The position numbers and the translations under genes were made by a program. From DASTSN01 sp035760665 (GTDB lineage: Bacteria > Bacteroidota > Bacteroidia > Chitinophagales > Chitinophagaceae), in NCBI GenBank assembly GCA_035760665.1, contig DASTSN010000033.1:1-58019 (forward strand): a stretch of 58,019 bases of DNA, in the 5' to 3' direction. Below the pieces are notes generated by a model, which saw only the letters and a list, made by a program, of their open reading frames with translations, did not search any database and had not been told where the DNA came from. Below, piece by piece: positions 53,802 to 58,019 of this stretch (position 1 is the stretch's first letter; every line of letters begins with the position of its first letter).

Positions 53802-53848
53802 GGCCAGGACAGCACTTTGAGAATATACTGTGTTACCAAGGTTTTTGA

Positions 53849-53880
53849 TTTGGGAGTTTGCACCATTCATTCTATTTTTG
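53849..53880 (+). promoter_or_regulatory. Bacteroidota-type promoter of the tRNA-Ser gene
   Basis: TTTG (53849-53852), a 20-base spacer and TATTTTTG (53873-53880), a full consensus match, 28 bases before the tRNA start. It has the same spacer length as the metG and SAM-riboswitch promoters. Confidence 0.75.
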
Positions 53881-53908
53881 CCACCCTGCAAAATCAGCAG
53901 TATCAGCC

Positions 53909-53999
53909 GGTGAGGTGGATGAGTGGCTGAAATCAACGGTTTGCTAAACCGTCGTACGGGCTTAAACCCGTACCGAGGGTTCGAATCCCTCCCTCACCG
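53909..53999 (+). tRNA. tRNA-Ser(GCU)
   Basis: Acceptor arms GGTGAGG and CCTCACC pair over 7 bases; discriminator G. The anticodon loop TTGCTAA in a 5-bp stem gives anticodon GCU (53943-53945), reading AGC/AGU serine codons. A long variable arm (TACGGG...CCCGTA) marks it as a class II serine tRNA; the T arm has GTTCGAATC. The CCA end is not encoded. Confidence 0.97.
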
Positions 54000-54072
54000 C
54001 TTTCGTTGAGCAATCATTGAAAGAGGAATCATTCCGGGGTTGTATCAAAGCGTTAGCTGGGTACAGCCTGTC

Positions 54073-54146
54073 CGGGAGGTAGTTCAGCCCGGTAGAATAC
54101 GTGGTTTGGGACCACGGGGTCGCAGGTTCGAATCCTGTCCTCCCGA
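54073..54146 (+). tRNA. tRNA-Pro(UGG)
   Basis: Acceptor CGGGAGG pairs with CCTCCCG; discriminator A. The anticodon loop TTTGGGA in a 5-bp CGTGG/CCACG stem gives anticodon UGG (54107-54109), the proline codon reader with wobble. The T arm has GGTTCGAATCC. The 3' CCA is not encoded. It lies 73 bases after tRNA-Ser and may share its promoter. Confidence 0.97.
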
Positions 54147-54147
54147 C

Positions 54148-54179
54148 AAAAAGCCATCAAATATGTTGATGGCTTTTTT
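54148..54179 (+). terminator. Terminator after tRNA-Pro
   Basis: A 13-bp stem (AAAAAGCCATCAA with TTGATGGCTTTTT) with a 5-nt loop ending in a T run, immediately after the tRNA. Its last pairs overlap the T run. Confidence 0.93.
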
Positions 54180-54217
54180 CTTTCTTTGTTTCCCGCTTCG
54201 TCTTAACTTATGCTGGT

Positions 54218-55192
54218 ATGAAACACTATCTAATCACTGGGGGAGCCGGTTTTATCGGGAGCAACCTTATCAAAACCATTTTTGCATCACAAAAAGATGT
54301 TCGGATTACCTGCCTGGATAATTTTGATCCGTTTTACGACAAAAAGATAAAGGAACTGAATATTCAGTCGTTTCGGGGCAATTCGAATTTTACAATGTTG
54401 AATGATGACCTGGGCACCACCAATGCTTCAGCGTTATCAGCAGCTGTTTCATTACCTGTCGATGTGATTGTGCACCTGGCTGCCAAAGCCGGTGTGCGGC
54501 CCAGTATTGAAAATCCACTCTCGTACCAGCAGGCGAATGTAATTGGTTTACAAAATATGCTTGATTTTGCAAAGCTGAAAGAGGTTAAGCAGTTTGTGTT
54601 TGCCTCCAGCAGCAGCGTGTACGGTGTGAATGATCATTTTCCCTGGAAAGAAAATGACCAGTTGATGCCCATTAGCCCCTATGCCATGACAAAACTGGCT
54701 GGTGAAATGCTGGGTCATGTTTATTACAAACTATTCGGGATTCGTTTTATTGCACTTCGTTTTTTTACTGTGTACGGTCCTGGCCAACGACCAGATCTGG
54801 CCATCCATAAATTCACCAAAGCTATACTTACCGGTATGCCAATTACTATGTACGGAGATGGCAATACCAGCCGTGATTATACATTTATAGATGATACCGT
54901 AAACGGCATCATTGCAGCAATGCACTATGATAAAAGTGATTTTGAAATCGTGAACCTGGGAAATAATTATAGTATTTCATTAAAGGAACTGATTCAAACC
55001 ATCGAAACAGTAACGGGTAAAAAAGCACGCATCGAACAACTTCCCGAGCAACCTGGTGATGTGCCTAAAACGTTTGCAGATATTACAAAAGCCAAGGAGT
55101 TATTTGGTTATAACCCACAAACACAACTCAAAGAAGGACTTGTTAAGTTCTATCAATGGTTTACAGAAAACGCCGCTTTGCTGGGTGCTTAA
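54218..55192 (+). CDS. NAD-dependent nucleotide-sugar epimerase (UDP-glucuronate 4-epimerase-like)
   Basis: A 324-residue extended SDR enzyme. GGAGFIG at residues 8-14 is the NAD motif; VIVHLAAKAGVRPSIENP near 85 is typical of UDP-glucuronate epimerases; the catalytic Ser lies in FVFASSSSVYG near 128, and YAMTK near 152 gives the Tyr and Lys; RFFTVYGPGQRPDLAIHKFTKAI near 185 again fits the glucuronate epimerase group; DGNTSRDYTFIDD near 220 is the substrate-end motif. It supplies an activated sugar for surface polysaccharide. The start MKHYLITGGAGFIG is the usual one. It stops exactly where the convergent glycosyltransferase stops. Confidence 0.9.
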   Translation: MKHYLITGGAGFIGSNLIKTIFASQKDVRITCLDNFDPFYDKKIKELNIQSFRGNSNFTMLNDDLGTTNASALSAAVSLPVDVIVHLAAKAGVRPSIENPLSYQQANVIGLQNMLDFAKLKEVKQFVFASSSSVYGVNDHFPWKENDQLMPISPYAMTKLAGEMLGHVYYKLFGIRFIALRFFTVYGPGQRPDLAIHKFTKAILTGMPITMYGDGNTSRDYTFIDDTVNGIIAAMHYDKSDFEIVNLGNNYSISLKELIQTIETVTGKKARIEQLPEQPGDVPKTFADITKAKELFGYNPQTQLKEGLVKFYQWFTENAALLGA

Positions 55193-56161
55193 TTACCTGA
55201 TTGCTTCAATAGCCGGCTGTACTTCCTGTTTGGCATGATAAATTTTGCGGATATTATACGTCTTCTTGTTTTGAGATTCAAAATAGGTGCGTATATTAAT
55301 TTCTGCCAATATGCCGATCGTAATTAGCTGAATGCCGCCCAGCAATAATATCAGTCCCAAAATTAACAATGGTTTTCCCCAGATATCGTGACCTAAAATT
55401 TTCAACACCAGCAGGTACAGATTAATCAAAACACCCAACCCCAGGCTGATGAATCCTATGGTTCCAAATAGATGCATGGGTTTTTGCAAATACTTGCGAA
55501 AGAACACCATCAGTATCAGGTCGCTCATGACTTTGAACGTGCGGTTAATACCATATTTGCTTTTGCCAAATTGCCGCGGATGATGCCGTACGTCTACCTG
55601 TGTAATCCGGGCGCCCTGCAACTTGGCTAATACAGGAATGAAACGATGCAATTCGCCATAGAGACCTAATTCACCTGCAATTTCGCGTTTAAATACTTTT
55701 AATGTACAACCGTAGTCTTTTATATAAACACCTGTCATCCGGCGGATCAACGCATTGGCTATTTTACTTGGAATTTTGCGGAGTATGAAACCGTCCTTCC
55801 TGTTTTTACGGTTACCGGCCACCACATCCCAGTCTTCTTTTTTTAATAACTCAAGCATAGCGGGAATATCCTGTGGATCGTTTTGTAAATCGCCATCCAG
55901 CAGGGCAACGTATTTTCCTTTTGAATAGTCTATTCCGGCGGTCATAGCGGTGCTTTGTCCATAATTTTTGCGCAGCTGCACCAATACTGTTCTGTCATCC
56001 GCAAATTGTAAAACCTGTTGCACCGTTTTGTCCTCCGAACCATCGTCAACTAATATCACTTCGTAATCAAAGCCGGAAAGTGCGTTCCTGACAGCTTCGA
56101 GCAGAGGCTTTATATTTTCCTCTTCATTCATAACTGGAATAACAACAGATAACTCCCGCAT
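55193..56161 (-). CDS. Family 2 glycosyltransferase, polyprenyl-phosphate sugar type (DPM1/ArnC/GtrB-like)
   Basis: A 322-residue protein. The N-terminal GT-A domain (residues 1-225) has VVIPVMNEEENI, VDDGSEDKT near 40, KNYGQSTAMTAGIDYS near 65 and LLDGDLQNDPQDIP near 90 (metal-binding DxD variant), followed by FGKSKYGINRTFKVMSDL near 190. Two C-terminal helices (LFGTIGFISLGLGVLINLYLLVL and LLILGLILLLGGIQLITIGIL) anchor it in the inner membrane. Such enzymes move a sugar to undecaprenyl-phosphate for glycan or lipid modification. A TAACTTTG box (56189-56182 on the minus strand) lies just upstream; its would-be -33 part falls in the 56196-56228 hairpin. Confidence 0.92.
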   Translation of the reverse strand: MRELSVVIPVMNEEENIKPLLEAVRNALSGFDYEVILVDDGSEDKTVQQVLQFADDRTVLVQLRKNYGQSTAMTAGIDYSKGKYVALLDGDLQNDPQDIPAMLELLKKEDWDVVAGNRKNRKDGFILRKIPSKIANALIRRMTGVYIKDYGCTLKVFKREIAGELGLYGELHRFIPVLAKLQGARITQVDVRHHPRQFGKSKYGINRTFKVMSDLILMVFFRKYLQKPMHLFGTIGFISLGLGVLINLYLLVLKILGHDIWGKPLLILGLILLLGGIQLITIGILAEINIRTYFESQNKKTYNIRKIYHAKQEVQPAIEAIR

Positions 56162-56195
56162 AGTGATGATAATCTTGTATGCAAAGTTATGAATA

Positions 56196-56228
56196 AGCGG
56201 GAGAGATGGCGAATTAATCTCTCCCGCT
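56196..56228 (-). terminator. Perfect hairpin between hom and the glycosyltransferase gene
   Basis: An 11-bp perfect stem (AGCGGGAGAGA with TCTCTCCCGCT) with an 11-nt loop lies 27 bases past the homoserine dehydrogenase stop. The T run on the minus strand is weak (TTATTC), so it could be a terminator, an mRNA stabiliser or a binding site. Confidence 0.6.
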
Positions 56229-56254
56229 CAGTTGCCTTTGTAAGTCGTCGTCTA

Positions 56255-57511
56255 TTAAATTACTCCTGCCAGTTCAAGACTTTTTTTCTTGAGACTTCGG
56301 ATTTCAACATTTTCAATTACGGGGTCAGGAGCCAGGATCAGCGATGTTTCGTTTTCCCGCCACCAATTGCAAGATTGCAGCTGATCGAAAGCAATGACAC
56401 CTACGAGGTATTTTCTCTCTTCGCCGGCATGCCATTCCTCTATCCATTCAAACTGCTCACGCGGAATAAATTTCCACTCGCTGAAACTAATATATACCCG
56501 CAAGTAAAGATCATCAGTCAGTTCGTGCGGTTTGTGATGGTAAAGCTTTTTGTACTCATATTTATATTGATAACGGAGTGCAGAAATATCACTCAGTACA
56601 GCAGAGGCCGTGGGGAAACTGCCGGCGCCTTTCCCATAGAAAAATTGTTTGTCGGCAAAACCACTTTCAATCACCACGCCGTTGTATTCGTTTTTTACAA
56701 AGGCAAGATGATCATCGTGGCTGACAAACTGTGGTAATACAAAGGCTGCCACTTTACCGTTCTGCAGCTTTTTGGCCTGTGCCACCAGTTTGATTTCGTA
56801 ATTTTTTTCTTTTGCAATAGCTGCGTCACTCAGGCGGATATCCTGGATACCATTAAACAGGATTTTTTCCGGGGCAGTCGTTATTCCGTAGGCATGTGTT
56901 AACAAGAACGTCCATTTATTGACAGCGTCGAAACCTTCTACATCAAGTTTAGGATTACTTTCTGCAAAACCGAGTTGCTGTGCCAGCAGCAATGCTTCGC
57001 GAAAGTCAAGTTTGTCTTCAAACATTTTTGTGAGAATAAAGTTGGTAGACCCGTTAACGATGGCTTTGATTGAATGCAGCAAGTCATTATCGTAGTATTC
57101 TTCCAGGTTCCGGATGACCGGTATAGAGGCGCAGGCGGCAGCTTCATATAACAAGGAGCGGCCTGTTTGATTTTGCAGCTCGAGCAGTGCCGGCAGGTGT
57201 TCTGCAATCATTTTTTTGCTGGCGCTGACAACATCTTTTCCATGCTGCAGCGCTGTGGAAACAATGGCAAAGGCCGCATCTGCATCATCGATTACTTCAA
57301 CTATCACATTGATTTCCGGGTCATTTAACAAAAGATCTTTATCCGTGGTAAAAAGATTAGCCGGGGCATTTCGTTTTTTCCCTGGATTTTTTATACAGAT
57401 TTTCCTGATTGATGCCTTCAGCGATGGTGTTTGCTGTAAAACCTGGTACAGACCTTCCCCCACAACGCCAAAACCAAACAAACCGATTGTTAATTGTTTA
57501 TGTGCTTCCAT
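56255..57511 (-). CDS. hom: Homoserine dehydrogenase
   Basis: A 418-residue stand-alone homoserine dehydrogenase, the NAD(P)H-dependent third step of the aspartate pathway that makes homoserine for threonine and methionine. NAD motif GFGVVGEGL near residue 13; VSASKKMIAEHLPALLEL near 96; NGSTNFILTKM near 150 and FAESNPKLDVEGFDAVNKW near 178, with active-site residues; YGKGAGSFPTASAVLSD near 292. The last about 80 residues (LYLRVYISFSEW...YLVGVIAF) form an ACT-like regulatory domain, as in Hom proteins. Its leader holds a SAM-I riboswitch and terminator, so expression should fall when SAM is high. Methionine genes further along may lie outside the window. Confidence 0.96.
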   Translation of the reverse strand: MEAHKQLTIGLFGFGVVGEGLYQVLQQTPSLKASIRKICIKNPGKKRNAPANLFTTDKDLLLNDPEINVIVEVIDDADAAFAIVSTALQHGKDVVSASKKMIAEHLPALLELQNQTGRSLLYEAAACASIPVIRNLEEYYDNDLLHSIKAIVNGSTNFILTKMFEDKLDFREALLLAQQLGFAESNPKLDVEGFDAVNKWTFLLTHAYGITTAPEKILFNGIQDIRLSDAAIAKEKNYEIKLVAQAKKLQNGKVAAFVLPQFVSHDDHLAFVKNEYNGVVIESGFADKQFFYGKGAGSFPTASAVLSDISALRYQYKYEYKKLYHHKPHELTDDLYLRVYISFSEWKFIPREQFEWIEEWHAGEERKYLVGVIAFDQLQSCNWWRENETSLILAPDPVIENVEIRSLKKKSLELAGVI

Positions 57512-57704
57512 TTTGTTGATAATTTATGCGTATTGTTTTTATTCCTGCATTGTTCTTTGCTTCAAAACATACCAGGGAACCAACAGCTTGTTTGATCGGG
57601 GAGGGCAATAGGCGGTTTTTTGCCTATTGACAAACAGAATACAGCGGGGAACTTTTTTCCCGTACCGGGAGTTGTTATTGCCAGGCGATTGAATATATGG
57701 CAAT
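57512..57704 (-). other. Hairpin-rich leader between riboswitch terminator and hom
   Basis: About 190 bases with no frame. Three stems: ATTGCCA/TGGCAAT (57704-57677), alternative stems GGGAA/TTCCC (57647-57661) and CCCG/CGGG (57659-57669) that share bases so cannot form together, and CAATAGGC/GCCTATTG (57606-57629). No U-tract follows the last, so it is not a standard terminator. Confidence 0.55.
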
Positions 57705-57737
57705 AAAAAAACCCACCGGATAAATCAGATGGGCTTT
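57704..57737 (-). terminator. Riboswitch-controlled terminator (SAM-I expression platform)
   Basis: Minus strand: AAGCCCATC pairs with GGTGGGTTT, with G-U pairs, and seven T follow. It sits 38 bases after the aptamer's closing stem and should form when SAM is bound. Confidence 0.8.
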
Positions 57738-57775
57738 GAATATTTTGGAAGGAATATTTAAAGAATTCTATCTGA

Positions 57776-57905
57776 CTTATCTGTCCTGTGTTCGCTATCA
57801 CACCTTTCAAGCAAACAGGTTGGATTTGGCACCTTTTCCTGATTTTTCAACCAGGAGAGGTTGTCAAGGCTTCATCGGGCCATTCCCTCAGCCTTTCTTG
57901 ATAAG
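57776..57905 (-). ncRNA. SAM-I (S-box) riboswitch upstream of hom
   Basis: Read on the minus strand, the 5' closing arm CTTATC (57905-57900) pairs with GATAAG (57781-57776). Between them stand the S-box landmarks in order: TATCAAGA-GGC, TGAGGGAATGGCCCGATGA, GCCTTGACAACC, GGTGCCAAATCC and a last hairpin GGTGTGATAGC...ACACAGG. This is the SAM-binding fold that lowers expression of methionine and SAM genes when SAM is plentiful. The promoter (TTTG-N20-TATCTTTG) is 20 bases upstream, and a terminator is 38 bases downstream. Confidence 0.95.
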
Positions 57906-57924
57906 AAATCGCAAAGAACTATTG

Positions 57925-57956
57925 CAAAGATAGGAAGCGGGTGCATTTATTTCAAA
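57925..57956 (-). promoter_or_regulatory. Bacteroidota-type promoter of the SAM riboswitch-hom transcript
   Basis: On the minus strand TTTG (57956-57953), 20 bases, TATCTTTG (57932-57925). Transcription would begin a few bases before the aptamer's 5' arm, as expected for a riboswitch leader. Confidence 0.75.
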
Positions 57957-58019
57957 AATAAAATTTCCGGGCAGATTATTTGCCACTAAATGCCTGCTGG
58001 TCTAAATTTTTCCTGATCC

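Noticed and set aside
57606..57629. CAATAGGC/GCCTATTG stem as a terminator
   Set aside because: No T run follows on either strand; left as a leader hairpin only.
57562..57810. 82-codon minus-strand frame in the hom leader
   Set aside because: Runs through the end of the SAM riboswitch and its terminator; structure explains the sequence better than coding.
1..58019. CRISPR arrays, phage or transposase genes, toxin-antitoxin pairs
   Set aside because: No repeat-spacer arrays and no integrase, transposase or paired small toxin genes were seen; the few repeats are short and isolated.

Overview
The window looks like the chromosome of a Bacteroidota bacterium, most probably of the Chitinophagaceae/Chitinophagales group. 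The support is: FtsZ with the long phylum-type tail, families largely confined to Bacteroidota (DUF4293, DUF6427 and DUF5777-like proteins, a stand-alone DsbD N-domain protein), two secreted proteins with C-terminal type IX secretion sorting domains, an ECF sigma factor next to an anti-sigma/beta-barrel gene, and promoters of the Bacteroidota form TTTG-N20-TAnnTTTG instead of -35/-10 boxes. Shine-Dalgarno sequences are absent or weak throughout. No phage, transposon, CRISPR array or antibiotic resistance island was seen; this is mostly core chromosome with a few lineage-specific genes.

Layout. 0-2 kb: 3' part of ftsZ and its terminator. 2-6.5 kb: a TIGR01777 epimerase-like protein, a signal-less metzincin, a Rieske lipoprotein, and an ECF sigma factor followed by an anti-sigma/outer-membrane-barrel gene that is split by a frameshift in a nine-A run. 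6.6-10.5 kb: a fused 3-hydroxyacyl-CoA dehydrogenase/enoyl-CoA hydratase and a glycerate 2-kinase. 10.5-13.7 kb: a five-gene envelope operon (two cytochrome-like lipoproteins, an OB-fold protein, YceI, a DUF5777-type barrel). 13.9-20 kb: a giant AsmA-like protein and metG with a clear promoter. 20-25 kb: tandem LD-carboxypeptidases, a secreted esterase and two related membrane-anchored alpha/beta hydrolases separated by a repeat-bearing non-coding stretch. 25-33.4 kb: kup, a Tyr-rich secreted protein, a DUF6427 membrane protein, purQ, and a DsbD system in two genes. 33.4-41.3 kb: a palindromic repeat element, an ECF sigma factor, uvrA and two T9SS cargo proteins. 41.3-51.8 kb: DUF4293, glyA, a sugar nucleotidyltransferase, a nitronate monooxygenase/FabK-like enzyme, a CarboxypepD_reg-like protein, a coiled-coil protein, a NatAB-like ABC exporter, an S1/P1-type zinc enzyme and a FAD oxidoreductase. 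51.8-58 kb: dnaA with an AT-rich upstream region, tRNA-Ser(GCU), tRNA-Pro(UGG), a nucleotide-sugar epimerase, a GT2 glycosyltransferase, and homoserine dehydrogenase under a SAM-I riboswitch.

How the parts work together. The best-resolved regulatory unit is at the right end: a TTTG-N20-TATCTTTG promoter, a SAM-I aptamer, an intrinsic terminator, a hairpin-rich leader and then homoserine dehydrogenase, which ties the aspartate branch toward methionine to SAM level. The DsbD locus shows a division of labour: the redox cysteine pair of the DsbD N-domain is missing from the transmembrane protein but present in the separate protein encoded just upstream. The 10.5-13.7 kb operon is the best candidate for a poorly described system: a co-transcribed set of envelope redox and lipid-binding-fold proteins whose joint function cannot be read from sequence alone.
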